Assembly: GCA_029974595.1 (NCBI GenBank)
Contig: JARKRC010000021.1
Location: 33,525-97,524 of the forward strand
Direction: 5' to 3'
Length of the DNA stretch: 64,000 bases
Source: Ereboglobus sp.
GTDB lineage: Bacteria; Verrucomicrobiota; Verrucomicrobiia; Opitutales; Opitutaceae
Each line of letters opens with the position of its first letter. The stretch's first letter is position 1. Positions 55,597 through 64,000 of the stretch are shown here, in pieces. Under the pieces are notes generated by a model. The model saw nothing but the letters and a program-made list of their open reading frames with translations, did no database searches and was not told the origin of the DNA. The position numbers and the translations under genes are program-made.

Positions 55597-56994
55597 ATGG
55601 CTGATATCCAAGAATACGATCTGATTGTCATCGGCGGCGGGCCGGCGGGCTACGCGGGCGCGATTCGCGCAGGACAACTCGGTAAAAAAGTGGCGTGCAT
55701 CGAAATGGAGCGCGCCGGCGGCACATGTTTGAACTGGGGTTGTATCCCGACCAAGGCTTTGTTGAAGAGCGCCGAGTTGTATCAGAAAATCAAGCACGCC
55801 GACATCTACGGACTGAGCGTGAAGGATGTGTCGTTTGACTTTGCAAAAGTCGTGGAGCGCTCGCGCGGTGTTTCGAACCAGATGGCCAAGGGGATCGAGT
55901 TTTTGTTCAAGAAGAACAAGGTCGATTATTTCGTGGGCCGCGCGACGGTGAACGCGCCCGGCATGGTCTCGATCACCGAGGGCGAGCATAAGGGCAAGTT
56001 TTTCAAAACCAAAAACATCCTTGTGGCCACGGGTTGCAAGATGCGCCGCATCCCCGGCCTCGAATACGATGGCGTCAAGGTGATGACTTCGCGTGAGGCG
56101 CTGGCGGGCAAGACGCTGCCGAAATCGGTGATCGTCGTCGGCGCGGGCGCGATTGGCGTGGAATTCGCCTATTTCTATAATGCGCTCGGCTCGAAGGTGA
56201 CGCTCGTCGAGATGCTGCCGCAGATTCTGCCGGTCGAGGACGAGGAAATCTCGAAGACGCTTTCCCGCGCGCTCGCGAAACAGGGCATCGATATCCATGT
56301 GGAGACGAAGTGCGAAAATTTCCGCGTCGGCAAAAACGGCGTGAAAGTCGATCTCGTGAAAGGCGACAAGAAGACCGAGATCGAGGCCGAGGTGCTGCTT
56401 TCCGCAATCGGCGTCGTGGCCAACATCGACGGCGTGTTTGCGCCCGCGCTCAAGCCCGAGCTCGATCGCAATTACCTGAAGGTCGGCGACGATTACCAGA
56501 CGACGATCAAGGGCATTTACGGCGCGGGCGACATCATCGGGCCGCCGTGGCTCGCGCACGTCGCGACCTTCGAGGCCGTGAGCGCGGTCAACGGCATGTT
56601 CGGACACGGCACGCCGAAACGCGTGGGCGTTTTCCCGGGCTGCACTTACTGCCAGCCGCAGGTGTCGAGCACGGGACTCACCGAAAAGGCCGCCCGCGAA
56701 AAAGGGCTCAAGATCAAGGTGGGCAAATTCCCGTTCACCGCGTCCGGCAAGGCGGTCGCGTCCGCCGAGAGCGAAGGTTTCGTCAAGGTCATCAGCGATG
56801 CGAAGACGGGCGAGATTTACGGTGCGCACATCATCGGATCGGAAGCGACCGAGCTGATCGCCGAATACGGACTCGCGGTTGAAATGGAGGCGACCGTCGA
56901 TGAAGTTCACCAGACGATCCACGCGCACCCGACTCTGAGCGAGGCCGTGATGGAAGCAGCGGCGGCGACGCTGGGCGAAGCCATTCATATTTGA
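55597..56994 (+). CDS. lpdA: Dihydrolipoyl dehydrogenase
   Basis: 465 residues, standard length. FAD-binding GGGPAGYAGAIRAGQLG follows the N-terminus. The redox disulfide is Cys44/Cys49 in GGTCLNWGCIPTK. The NAD-binding segment reads IVVGAGAIGVEFAY, and the C-terminal catalytic His lies in HQTIHAHPTLSE. It reoxidises lipoyl groups of pyruvate/2-oxoglutarate dehydrogenase or the glycine cleavage system. No E1/E2 genes are next to it, so it may serve several complexes. It is divergent from the glycosyltransferase. Confidence 0.96.
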   Translation: MADIQEYDLIVIGGGPAGYAGAIRAGQLGKKVACIEMERAGGTCLNWGCIPTKALLKSAELYQKIKHADIYGLSVKDVSFDFAKVVERSRGVSNQMAKGIEFLFKKNKVDYFVGRATVNAPGMVSITEGEHKGKFFKTKNILVATGCKMRRIPGLEYDGVKVMTSREALAGKTLPKSVIVVGAGAIGVEFAYFYNALGSKVTLVEMLPQILPVEDEEISKTLSRALAKQGIDIHVETKCENFRVGKNGVKVDLVKGDKKTEIEAEVLLSAIGVVANIDGVFAPALKPELDRNYLKVGDDYQTTIKGIYGAGDIIGPPWLAHVATFEAVSAVNGMFGHGTPKRVGVFPGCTYCQPQVSSTGLTEKAAREKGLKIKVGKFPFTASGKAVASAESEGFVKVISDAKTGEIYGAHIIGSEATELIAEYGLAVEMEATVDEVHQTIHAHPTLSEAVMEAAAATLGEAIHI

Positions 56995-57139
56995 TGCGGA
57001 TGCATCGACAACCGCGCGCGGATTTCTTATTCCGGCGCGGCATGAAGTGGAATCGCACGTTTTTATTCCAATCGCGGCGGCTCCGGCTTGCAGGGCGGCG
57101 GGGGAGGGCGCAGTTTGCGCGCATTAGAAATCACTGATT

Positions 57140-58075
57140 ATGGACGAGTATCCCACATGGGTTTGGATTGGCTTTGGCGTTTTCATCGCCGCGATGCTGG
57201 CGCTGGACCTTGGCGTTTTTAATCGCAAGGCGCACGTCGTCAAACTGAAGGAGGCGACCACGTGGTGCGTGGTCTGGTTTGCCCTTGCGATGGGTTTTAA
57301 TGCGTTCGTGTGGTACGATCACGGCCCGCAGGCGGGGGCGCAGTGGTTCGCGAGCTACCTGGTCGAGCTGGGGTTGAGCGTGGACAATGTGTTCGTGTTC
57401 ATCGTGGTGTTTTCGTTTTTCAAGGTGCAACCGGAGTACCAGCACCGGGTGCTGTTCTGGGGCATCGTCGGCGCGGCGGTGATGCGCGCGGTGTTCATCC
57501 TTGTGGGGATACAGTTGCTGGATCGTTTTGAGTGGCTGCTGATGATTTTCGGCGCGTTTTTGATCTTCACCGGCGTAAAACTCGCCATGCCGAAAAAGGA
57601 GGAGGCGGTGCATCCGGAGAAGAACATCGTGGTGCGGCTGTTCCGGCGGTTTTTCCCGGTGTCGGCTTATTATGATGGCGGACGCTTTTTCACGAAGGTC
57701 GGCCCGCGCAAGGTGGCCACGCCGCTGTTCATCGTGCTGCTGGTAATAGAGACGACGGATGTCATCTTTGCGCTCGATTCGATTCCCGCGGTCCTGGGAA
57801 TAACCAAGGTGCCGTTCATCGCCTTCACCTCGAATATTTTTGCGATCCTGGGGTTGCGGTCGCTGTATTTTGCGTTGAGCGGCGTGATGGGCATGTTCCG
57901 TTTCCTGAGCATCGGGCTGGCCGTGATCCTCGTGTTCATCGGCGCGAAAATGATCGTCGGGTACGTGTGCGATTATCATGTGAGCATCGGGTTGTCGCTC
58001 GGTGTGATCGGGGGCACGCTGGCTCTGGCGGTGATTGCTTCGCTGCTGTTTACGCAGAAGAAAAAGGCGGAATGA
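57140..58075 (+). CDS. TerC-family membrane protein (Alx-like)
   Basis: 311 residues with about eight or nine membrane helices. TerC motifs are clear: YLVELGLSVDNVFVFIVVF, FIVLLVIETTDVIFALDSIP and SNIFAILGLRSLYFAL, whose acidic residues lie in helices and probably bind or move a metal ion. Relatives act in manganese or tellurite handling (Alx, TerC). No ter gene cluster is present, so a manganese or metal-homeostasis role is more likely than tellurite resistance. It lies 145 bp after lpdA and 39 bp before apt. Confidence 0.92.
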   Translation: MDEYPTWVWIGFGVFIAAMLALDLGVFNRKAHVVKLKEATTWCVVWFALAMGFNAFVWYDHGPQAGAQWFASYLVELGLSVDNVFVFIVVFSFFKVQPEYQHRVLFWGIVGAAVMRAVFILVGIQLLDRFEWLLMIFGAFLIFTGVKLAMPKKEEAVHPEKNIVVRLFRRFFPVSAYYDGGRFFTKVGPRKVATPLFIVLLVIETTDVIFALDSIPAVLGITKVPFIAFTSNIFAILGLRSLYFALSGVMGMFRFLSIGLAVILVFIGAKMIVGYVCDYHVSIGLSLGVIGGTLALAVIASLLFTQKKKAE

Positions 58076-58114
58076 CGTTGCGCGGTTTGCGGCGGATCGC
58101 TCTGATCCGAGCCC

Positions 58115-58657
58115 GTGTATAACGCCGATTATTTCAAAAGGATTTTCCGCACCGTGCGCGACTGGCCGAAGCCGGGCGTCAGCTTTCGTGATGTCACGAC
58201 GCTGTTCCATGACCCGGTGGCGTTTTCGCGCGCGATCGACGTGTTTGCCGAGGATAGCGACAAGCGGCCGTTCGACGTGATCGCGGCGGTCGATGCGCGC
58301 GGGTTCACCATCGGCGGCGCGCTGGCTTACCGCCTCAGAAAGCCGTTCGTGCTCGTGCGCAAAAAAGGCAAACTGCCGTTCAAGACGATTTCGGAGAGTT
58401 ACCAGCTCGAATATGGTTCGGCGGCGGTGGAAATCCATGTCGATGCGTGCAAGCCGGGCGACCGTGTCTTGATCGTGGACGACCTCATCGCGACGGGCGG
58501 CACGCTGCTTGCGGCGGCGAAATTATTCCAGCAACTCGGCGGCACGGTGGTGGGCGTGTCGGCGTTGATCGATCTCGTCGAATTGGGCGGCTCGAAAAAA
58601 CTGCGCGCGGCCGGCTACAATGTGCACGCGTTGTGCGAGTTCACGGAGAGCGAGTGA
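58115..58657 (+). CDS. apt: Adenine phosphoribosyltransferase
   Basis: 180 residues starting at GTG 58115, where family homology (MYNADYFKRIFRTVRDWPKP) begins. DWPKPGVSFRDVT, DVIAAVDARGFTIGGALAY and the PRPP loop VLIVDDLIATGGTL are complete. It converts adenine and PRPP to AMP in purine salvage. Its last 17 bp overlap the end of the convergent ispF gene. Confidence 0.95.
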   Translation: MYNADYFKRIFRTVRDWPKPGVSFRDVTTLFHDPVAFSRAIDVFAEDSDKRPFDVIAAVDARGFTIGGALAYRLRKPFVLVRKKGKLPFKTISESYQLEYGSAAVEIHVDACKPGDRVLIVDDLIATGGTLLAAAKLFQQLGGTVVGVSALIDLVELGGSKKLRAAGYNVHALCEFTESE

Positions 58658-59126
58658 TCAACGCGACGGCATGGGCGGCGATGGCGAGCGAGCGTCCGAT
58701 GTCGTCGGCGCCTTCGTTGGTTGTCGCTTTCAGGCCGACACAATCCACGGGCAGGCCGAGCGAGGCGGCGAGGGTGGTTTTTATTTCGGCGAGGCGGGGC
58801 TGGATTTTGGGCTGCTCGGCGATGAGCGAGGCATCGATGTTGACGGGGTTCCATCCGCGCTCGGCGAGGGCGGCGATGACGCGACGGAGGAGGATTTGCG
58901 AATCGATGTCTTTGTAGGCCGGATCGGTGTTCGGAAAAAAGTGGCCGATGTCGGGAAGGCCGGCGGCTCCGAGTAGCGCATCGCAGATGGCATGCGTGAG
59001 GCAGTCGGCGTCGGAGTGGCCGTCTAGTCCGATCGGAGATCCGGCGAAACGGACGCCGCCGAGAATCATGGGGCGCCCCGGTTTTGTGCGATGGATGTCG
59101 TAGCCGTGGCCGATGCGGAAATTCAT
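58641..59126 (-). CDS. ispF: 2-C-methyl-D-erythritol 2,4-cyclodiphosphate synthase
   Basis: 161 residues from ATG at 59126, matching the usual 157-160. Metal and active-site motifs are RIGHGYDIH, GLDGHSDADCLTHAICDALLG and the end KATTNEGADDIGRSLAI. It makes the cyclic diphosphate in the MEP route to isoprenoids. It follows ispD by 66 bp, so both MEP genes are probably one unit. Its 3' end overlaps apt. Confidence 0.95.
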   Translation of the reverse strand: MNFRIGHGYDIHRTKPGRPMILGGVRFAGSPIGLDGHSDADCLTHAICDALLGAAGLPDIGHFFPNTDPAYKDIDSQILLRRVIAALAERGWNPVNIDASLIAEQPKIQPRLAEIKTTLAASLGLPVDCVGLKATTNEGADDIGRSLAIAAHAVALITRSP

Positions 59127-59192
59127 GCGGATGATGGATGGCGCGGAAAGGGCGGACTCAGGCAAACTCAAATCGATTTGCGCTGGCGGCGC

Positions 59193-59921
59193 TCAATCGC
59201 GGCAAGCGAGACCTTCGTCCTGAAGCGCTTCCTCCTCGGCGATGCGTTTGATGGAGGCGCTTACGAATTCGAAATAAGAGAGGTCGGTCGGCGTGGTGAG
59301 CTTCGGGTTCGGGTGCGGGTTTTCGAGGAGCGCGACGGGATGGCCGAGGAGTTCAACGGCGGCGGCGTCATCGGTGATGCGCAGGCCGCGTTCGATCACG
59401 CGGGCATAGGCTTTGGTGATGAGTTCGCGACTGAAAACCTGCGGGGTTTCCATTGCCCAGAGCTTCGCGCGGTCGAGCGTCTTGAGGCGGCCTTCGCCGG
59501 AGTGTTCCTTGATCGTGTCGGTGACACGGCGGGCGAGGACAACGGCATGCTCGCGGCGCACGATCTTGAGAAGGGCGGCGAGCTGCTCGGAGCGCGCGAA
59601 GGGGCGCGCGCAATCGTGGATGAAGACGTATTCGATATCGGACGGAAGGGCTTCGAGGGCGGCGGCAACGGAGTCTTGGCGCTCGCGCCCGCCGCGCACA
59701 AAGACGCTCGGGGTGGGCGCGTAGGCGGAGAGGGCGGTGAGCTGGCGCTGGTCGCGGGTGGTGACGACGTAGAAATCCGCCACGCCGCTTTCCATGAAGG
59801 CGGCTGCGGAGTGGGCGAAGAGCGGGCGTCCCCCGAGCGGGACGAGGACTTTGTCGGCGACTGCGCCTTGCATGCGTTTGCTGCTTCCTGCAGCGAGTAA
59901 TATGGCGGCGGTGCGGCTCAT
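59193..59921 (-). CDS. ispD: 2-C-methyl-D-erythritol 4-phosphate cytidylyltransferase
   Basis: 242 residues, normal size. The CTP-binding start is AAILLAAGSSKRMQG, followed by RGGRERQDSVAAAL, FIHDCARPF and the METPQVFS segment with the conserved Pro-Gln. It attaches CMP to MEP, one step before IspE. It is upstream of ispF. Its downstream neighbour on the same strand is separated only by a short gap, while pyrF lies 74 bp upstream. Confidence 0.95.
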   Translation of the reverse strand: MSRTAAILLAAGSSKRMQGAVADKVLVPLGGRPLFAHSAAAFMESGVADFYVVTTRDQRQLTALSAYAPTPSVFVRGGRERQDSVAAALEALPSDIEYVFIHDCARPFARSEQLAALLKIVRREHAVVLARRVTDTIKEHSGEGRLKTLDRAKLWAMETPQVFSRELITKAYARVIERGLRITDDAAAVELLGHPVALLENPHPNPKLTTPTDLSYFEFVSASIKRIAEEEALQDEGLACRD

Positions 59922-59995
59922 GGTGAATGCGGATTTTGGAATGCGGGTTGCGGAATGTCAGACAGGCGAATCGAGAATAAATTCTGTTAATTTTA

Positions 59996-60700
59996 TCAAA
60001 CGGAAGCGGAGGCGAGCTCGGCCATGATGCCGCGCGCGGCCTCGGCGGGGTCCCTCGCCTTCAAAATGGGGCGGCCAACGACGATGTAGCTCGAACCGGC
60101 GCGCGCGGCCTCGGCGGGTGTCAGCGTGCGCTTCTGGTCGTCGGAGCCCGCGTCGGCGGAGGAACGGATGCCGGGCGTGACGAGCTGGATGTGCGGAGGA
60201 AGTTCGCGACGGAGCATCGGAACTTCGAGGGGCGAGCAAACGAGGCCGGTGAGCCCGGCGTCGGTCGCGAGTTTTGCGAGGCGCGAGACTTGCGCCTCGG
60301 GCGGGGTGTTGACGCCGGTTTCGGCGAGCCCGGCGGCGTTGGTCGAGGTGAGGACGGTGACGCCGAGGAGGAGCAGGTCGGGTTTCGTTTGCGCGGCGGC
60401 TTTTTGCGCGGCGGCCATCATTTCGCGTCCGCCGCTGGTGTGCAGGGTGAGCATGCCGATGGGAAGAGGCGCGAGCGATTCGACGGCCTTGGCGACGGTG
60501 TTGGGGATGTCGTGGAGTTTGAGATCGAGGAAAATATTAAACCCTTCATCGGCGACGGCGCGCACGTAATCGGGGCCGTAGGCGGTGAACATTTGCAGGC
60601 CGATTTTAACCCACTTGAGCGAGCCGTTCAACTGGCGGAGCAGGGGCGCGGCTTCTTCGCGTGTAGGGACATCGAGGGCGAGAATCAGGTCGGTGGACAT
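59996..60700 (-). CDS. pyrF: Orotidine-5'-phosphate decarboxylase
   Basis: 234 residues. The start LILALDVPTREEA, the catalytic FLDLKLHDIPNTV (Lys-Asp pair), LTLHTSGGREMM and the C-terminal VTPGIR and YIVVGRPI phosphate-binding motifs are complete. It makes UMP in pyrimidine synthesis. It is encoded just upstream of ispD on the same strand, with GCGGAAT-type repeats in the gap. Confidence 0.95.
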   Translation of the reverse strand: MSTDLILALDVPTREEAAPLLRQLNGSLKWVKIGLQMFTAYGPDYVRAVADEGFNIFLDLKLHDIPNTVAKAVESLAPLPIGMLTLHTSGGREMMAAAQKAAAQTKPDLLLLGVTVLTSTNAAGLAETGVNTPPEAQVSRLAKLATDAGLTGLVCSPLEVPMLRRELPPHIQLVTPGIRSSADAGSDDQKRTLTPAEAARAGSSYIVVGRPILKARDPAEAARGIMAELASASV

Positions 60701-60854
60701 TGATGTGAGCGTGGCTTGCGTGATGCGGATTGCAGAATGTAGGCCGCGCCGGGCCGGGGATGCAATGGCTGTTTTTGTGAGGAGCGAGGTTTAAGCGGTC
60801 ATGCGGAATGCATTCGAAAAACGCGTGCACTCGAAAAAAACACGTGCGACCGAA
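60701..60854. other. Intergenic segment upstream of pyrF
   Basis: About 150 bp with no gene, containing GCGGATTGCAGAATG and GCGGAATGCATTCG, short versions of the dispersed repeats. It should hold the pyrF promoter. The palindromic element follows. Confidence 0.5.
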
Positions 60855-60998
60855 GAACGCATGCGACAAGGAGGGGCGGCGTCCCGCCGCCCGACGCGAC
60901 GCAGTCGCGCACGGTTTGGGAAATCTATAAATCAATTTTGGCGAGGCTTGCGCCTCGTCCGGCGGCGGGGACGCCGCCGCTCCTTTTCGCACGCGTTC
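60855..60998. repeat. Composite ~144-bp near-palindromic repeat
   Basis: The left end GAACGC...GGCGGCGTCCCGCCGCC and the right end GGCGGCGGGGACGCCGCC...GCGTTC are inverted partners. Inner hairpins include GCGAC-gca-GTCGC and GCGAGGC-TT-GCGCCTCG. It lies 1 bp from the polyferredoxin stop. A second copy begins at 63887. Confidence 0.85.
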
Positions 60999-60999
60999 T

Positions 61000-62691
61000 T
61001 CAGAACGCAAAGTCGTCGGTGGTCGCGGGAGCGACTTGTTCCTGCACGAGTTTCGGAGCGGTTTCGTGCGTGGCGACGCCGCTGATGACAATGGCTTTCG
61101 GGGTTGCAGGGCAGGCGTATTGACAGGCGCCGCAGCCGATGCAGTAGCGCGGATCGACGACGGGAAGGGCGTCCGCATGCCCGGGGACCTTTTTCATCTG
61201 CAAGGCGGCGGTGGGGCAGTGCTCGGCGCAGGCGCCGCAGGCGGTGCCATCGCGGATGATGATGCAGCGCGGGTGCGCGGTGTGCGCGAGGCCGATGCGC
61301 GTGGTTTGCTTGATGTCCTTGGCGAGCGTGAGGAGCGCGCCGTCGGGGCAAACTTCGGTGCAGACGGCGCAGTTGAAGTTGCAGAAACTTTTGTCGAAGT
61401 TGAGCCGCGGCTTCATGAGGCCGGTTAAGCTGCCGTATTCGAGAAACGCCGGCTCGATGACGTGACTGGGGCACGCGCTTACGCAGAGCTGGCATGCCGT
61501 GCATTGCGCGAGGAGATGCGCGGCGGAGCGCGCGCCGGGCGGCGCGACGACGGCGGGATTGTCGAGGAGGGGAAAATCGTCGTGCTTGTGTCCGGGGCGG
61601 AGCCGCCGACCCTGGCCTTTGTTTGTCGGGGCGGCATTGTTTCGCGAAAGACGGCGCGAGGCGGCGGTGGCGGTGATGCCGATTGCGGCGAGCGCGCCGG
61701 TTGTGGCCGTGGTGATGAAGGCGCGGCGGTTGGACGGCGGCGGACGCGCGATGGACGCGGGGATTTTGTTGAGCGGCGATGATTGCGGGGGGAGCTTTGC
61801 GGCGAATCCGTGCCAGCGGTATTTGATGCCGTGTTCGTCGCAGGTGGAAACGCAGTCGTAGCAGGCGACGCAACGCGAGAAATCGACTTCGCCGGCGCGG
61901 AGGTCGATGCATTGCGCCTTGCAGGCGCGGAGGCAGTCGCCGCATTTCACGCAGAGGTTTTTGTCGATGCTGATGCGCCAGAGCGAGCGGCGCGAAACAA
62001 GGCCGAGCGCCGCGCCGACGGGGCAGACGGTGTTGCACCAGAGGCGTCCACGAAATGCGGCCATGATGACGAGCGTCGTGAGGATGAGCAGCGGCGGGAC
62101 GAGGACGCTGGCTGCGGCAAAGGTGACATTGACCTGCGGAACGGCCGCGGGATGGTCGAGCGCCGTGGCGATGGTGGCGGCGAGATTGTTGACGACGACG
62201 GCGGCGGGGCGGAGGAGCGTGGACGCGATGCGCCCGAAATTGCTGTAAGGATCGAGCCAGGTCAGCGCGAGCCCGCCCCAGCCGGCGATGATGGCGAGGA
62301 GTGTGATGCCGAGGATGACGTGGCGCAGCGTGTCGTGGGGTTTTTTATGGGGGAGTTTGTAGGGCGCGACGCGGCGGATTTTGGCGGAGATGCGCGAGAT
62401 CACATCCTGCAAAATCCCAAGCGGGCAGAGCACCGAGCAATATACGCGCCCGATGGCAAGGGTGATGCCGAGGATGAGGAGGCACGCGAGGCTGGCCGCG
62501 TGAAAGGCTCCGGCGAGAGTGAGCGCGGAGGGCACGAATTGCACCGAGGCGATCGTGTGCTTGAGGTGATTGGAAACGATGTCGCGGTAATCAATGAAGG
62601 CGGCGAGCGTGAGCGCAAAAACCAGCACGGCGGCGGCGATGCGAATGCGGCGAAGCGCAGGCAGGCCTTTGGCGAGATTCGTTTTTTTCAC
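61000..62691 (-). CDS. Membrane polyferredoxin: NapH-like membrane part fused to Tat-type ferredoxins
   Basis: 563 residues. The N-terminal half has about five membrane helices and two CxxxCP motifs (VYCSVLCPLGILQD and LWCNTVCPVGAALG) followed by 4Fe-4S clusters (CVKCGDCLRACKAQC and CVACYDCVSTC), like NapH/MauN. In the middle, RRAFITTATTGALAAIG resembles a twin-arginine signal. The C-terminal half has four more clusters, including CTACQLCVSACP, CNFNCAVCTEVCP, CGACAEHCP and CIGCGACQYACP, like NapG/MauM. It could carry electrons from quinol towards the periplasm. The DUF362 gene lies 31 bp upstream on the same strand. Confidence 0.88.
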   Translation of the reverse strand: MKKTNLAKGLPALRRIRIAAAVLVFALTLAAFIDYRDIVSNHLKHTIASVQFVPSALTLAGAFHAASLACLLILGITLAIGRVYCSVLCPLGILQDVISRISAKIRRVAPYKLPHKKPHDTLRHVILGITLLAIIAGWGGLALTWLDPYSNFGRIASTLLRPAAVVVNNLAATIATALDHPAAVPQVNVTFAAASVLVPPLLILTTLVIMAAFRGRLWCNTVCPVGAALGLVSRRSLWRISIDKNLCVKCGDCLRACKAQCIDLRAGEVDFSRCVACYDCVSTCDEHGIKYRWHGFAAKLPPQSSPLNKIPASIARPPPSNRRAFITTATTGALAAIGITATAASRRLSRNNAAPTNKGQGRRLRPGHKHDDFPLLDNPAVVAPPGARSAAHLLAQCTACQLCVSACPSHVIEPAFLEYGSLTGLMKPRLNFDKSFCNFNCAVCTEVCPDGALLTLAKDIKQTTRIGLAHTAHPRCIIIRDGTACGACAEHCPTAALQMKKVPGHADALPVVDPRYCIGCGACQYACPATPKAIVISGVATHETAPKLVQEQVAPATTDDFAF

Positions 62692-62722
62692 CCGTCACCT
62701 TTCGCTTTTCACCCTTCCGCGT

Positions 62723-63643
62723 TTATGCGGTGAGTTTGACGCGCTCGATTTTCAATTTGCCGAGATTGTTGTTGCCGTAGCCGGCGGCGGCGGCGATGCG
62801 GACGTGCTCGATGTCGTCTTTATGGCCGAGGAGGCGCGACGCGGCGGCGTCGATGGCAACGATGTCGGCGGAGATGAGGAGTTGTTTCACGGTCGTGTCG
62901 AGATCGGCGACGCTGTTTCCGATGGGACCGTTGCGCTTCATGGGGCTGAAGGCGTCGAGGATGTTGAGGTCGGGTTTCCTGACGCTCAAGATGTCGGCGA
63001 TGCACTGGTGGAGATTGTTTCTGTGATAGAACCTGCGGTCCCAGATGATGCCCATGAGGTTTTTTATGCAGGCGGTCATGGTGGCGCCGCCGTGATGCTT
63101 GAGGACGGGCACGTTTATGAAGACATCGCTGTCGAGGATGGCGGTGTGGATTTTCACGCTTTTGAGCGAGACGCCGTTGGGGATTTCGACTTCGCGATAA
63201 TACGATTCGTCGTTGCCGGGGAGCACGCGTGCGCCGGCGGCTTTGGCGGCGGCGGCGATGCCGCTGTTTTTGTAGGCCTTCTCCCAAGGGTGGCAGGTGT
63301 GATCGAAGACGGAGACCTCCGCCGCGCCCGCATCGAGGGAGAGTTTGACGAGGCGGCTGACGATGTCGGGGTGGGTGTTGGCGCAGAGTTCCGGCGGACG
63401 ATCCCAGCCGATGTTGGGTTTGATGACGACCTTCTGACCTTTTTTGACGAAGGCGTCGAGGCCACCGAAGGCCTGGAGCGCGCGGTCGAGCATGGCAACG
63501 CGGTCCTCGCCTTTCACGGTGATGAGGTCGGGCGCGCCGCCCGTGGAAGGTGCGTCGGCGGCGATGAGGTTGAGCGAGGGAAGGGCCGCTGCGGCTGCGC
63601 CGGCGGCGAGGGTGGTTTTGAGAAAATCGCGACGGGTGTTCAT
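62723..63643 (-). CDS. Tat-exported DUF362 protein
   Basis: 306 residues from ATG at 63643, chosen because it begins a twin-arginine signal (NTRRDFLKTTLAAGAAAAAL). The rest is DUF362: VVIKPNIGWDRPPE, SVFDHTCHPWEKAY, DVFINVPVLKHHGGATMTAC and a KNLMGIIWDRRFYH segment. DUF362 proteins often accompany ferredoxins and are linked to iron-sulfur or redox chemistry, but their reaction is not established. It is followed 31 bp later by the polyferredoxin gene, suggesting the two work together outside the cytoplasm. Confidence 0.9.
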   Translation of the reverse strand: MNTRRDFLKTTLAAGAAAAALPSLNLIAADAPSTGGAPDLITVKGEDRVAMLDRALQAFGGLDAFVKKGQKVVIKPNIGWDRPPELCANTHPDIVSRLVKLSLDAGAAEVSVFDHTCHPWEKAYKNSGIAAAAKAAGARVLPGNDESYYREVEIPNGVSLKSVKIHTAILDSDVFINVPVLKHHGGATMTACIKNLMGIIWDRRFYHRNNLHQCIADILSVRKPDLNILDAFSPMKRNGPIGNSVADLDTTVKQLLISADIVAIDAAASRLLGHKDDIEHVRIAAAAGYGNNNLGKLKIERVKLTA

Positions 63644-63886
63644 GGCGGAGGATGTGTGCGTTGCGTTTTGCGTTGATGCGCGTGTGCGACGATGCGGACG
63701 GAGGGTTTGGGTTGCGGGCTTGGAACGGATTTTGCGGTGGTTTTTTCTTGCTGTGTTTATGTGGAGCTTCGAGCGGGCGGGCAATGCCGAAGTTGACGGC
63801 TATGCGCGGCGGCTGACAATAACGAAGCTGCCAAAAGCGCTTGAAAGGTCGTGCGCGCACAGGCCGAGAGCGATGAAATGATCGAG
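63644..63886. other. Intergenic region upstream of the DUF362 gene
   Basis: About 240 bp (357 bp with the repeat that follows) with no convincing gene. It should contain the DUF362 promoter. Confidence 0.5.
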
Positions 63887-64000
63887 GAACGCGTGCGACA
63901 AGGAGCGGCGGCGTCCCGCCGCCGGACACGACGAAGTCGTGCCTTTTGAATCATTCGAATATCTTTTTTGGCGAGGCTTCGCCTCGTCCGGCGGCGGGAC
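63887..64000. repeat. Composite palindromic repeat, second copy (cut by window edge)
   Basis: Starts GAACGCGTGCGACAAGGAG and continues GCGGCGTCCCGCCGCC, an inner CACGAC-gaa-GTCGTG hairpin, GCGAGGC-TT-CGCCTCG and the beginning of the right arm. It matches the copy at 60855-60998 closely in layout and sequence but differs in the middle spacer. Confidence 0.85.

Overview
The window reads as a GC-rich chromosomal segment of a Verrucomicrobiota bacterium, most likely of the Opitutaceae. This rests on the mix of genes: an over-long multi-module UvrA of the kind seen in the PVC group, an OmcB-like DUF11 protein, a tiny lysine/arginine-rich protein before rimO, and many short intergenic repeats. Most starts lack a clear Shine-Dalgarno sequence. 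The assignment is an inference and no database search was possible.

Left third (1-33 kb): a LacI-type regulator cut by the window edge, then about 30 kb of minus-strand genes that look like one surface system. Transcription would run from 31.8 kb down to 1.4 kb: pilT, secretin, PilB/GspE ATPase, major pilin, a PilM/GspL-like protein, a PilO/GspM-like protein, several small coiled-coil or periplasmic proteins, PilC/GspF, a second prepilin-like protein, a four-repeat secreted protein, a giant 4867-residue secreted protein with about 50 InlB-B-like repeats, a small membrane protein and a DUF11 protein. A Crp/Fnr-type regulator is divergent from pilT across a 568-bp AT-rich spacer with palindromes. 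The simplest reading is a type IV pilus or type II secretion-like machine encoded together with very large surface or secreted proteins.

Middle (33-48.8 kb): a CAU tRNA (probably Ile2), a DsbD-like thiol transporter, menA, a 34-residue basic protein, rimO, a thioredoxin-like protein, a YmdB-family phosphodiesterase, fhs, a GNAT acetyltransferase, a secreted protein of unknown role, rsmA-trpC, a rhomboid/rhombosortase-like protease, trpB with an orphan terminator in its leader, and proB.

Right third (48.8-64 kb): a 1.8-kilocodon uvrA, a glycosyltransferase, lpdA, a TerC-type membrane protein, apt, ispF, ispD, pyrF, a polyferredoxin fusion and a Tat-exported DUF362 protein.

The most unusual signal is that palindromic and short-tandem repeats sit in frame inside rsmA, uvrA and the glycosyltransferase gene. 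Several are built as a tandem-repeat arm, a spacer and the inverted arm. The same design occurs between genes, for example as the terminator after the rhomboid gene. A second family, a roughly 144-bp near-palindrome, occurs at 60.9 kb and at the right edge.
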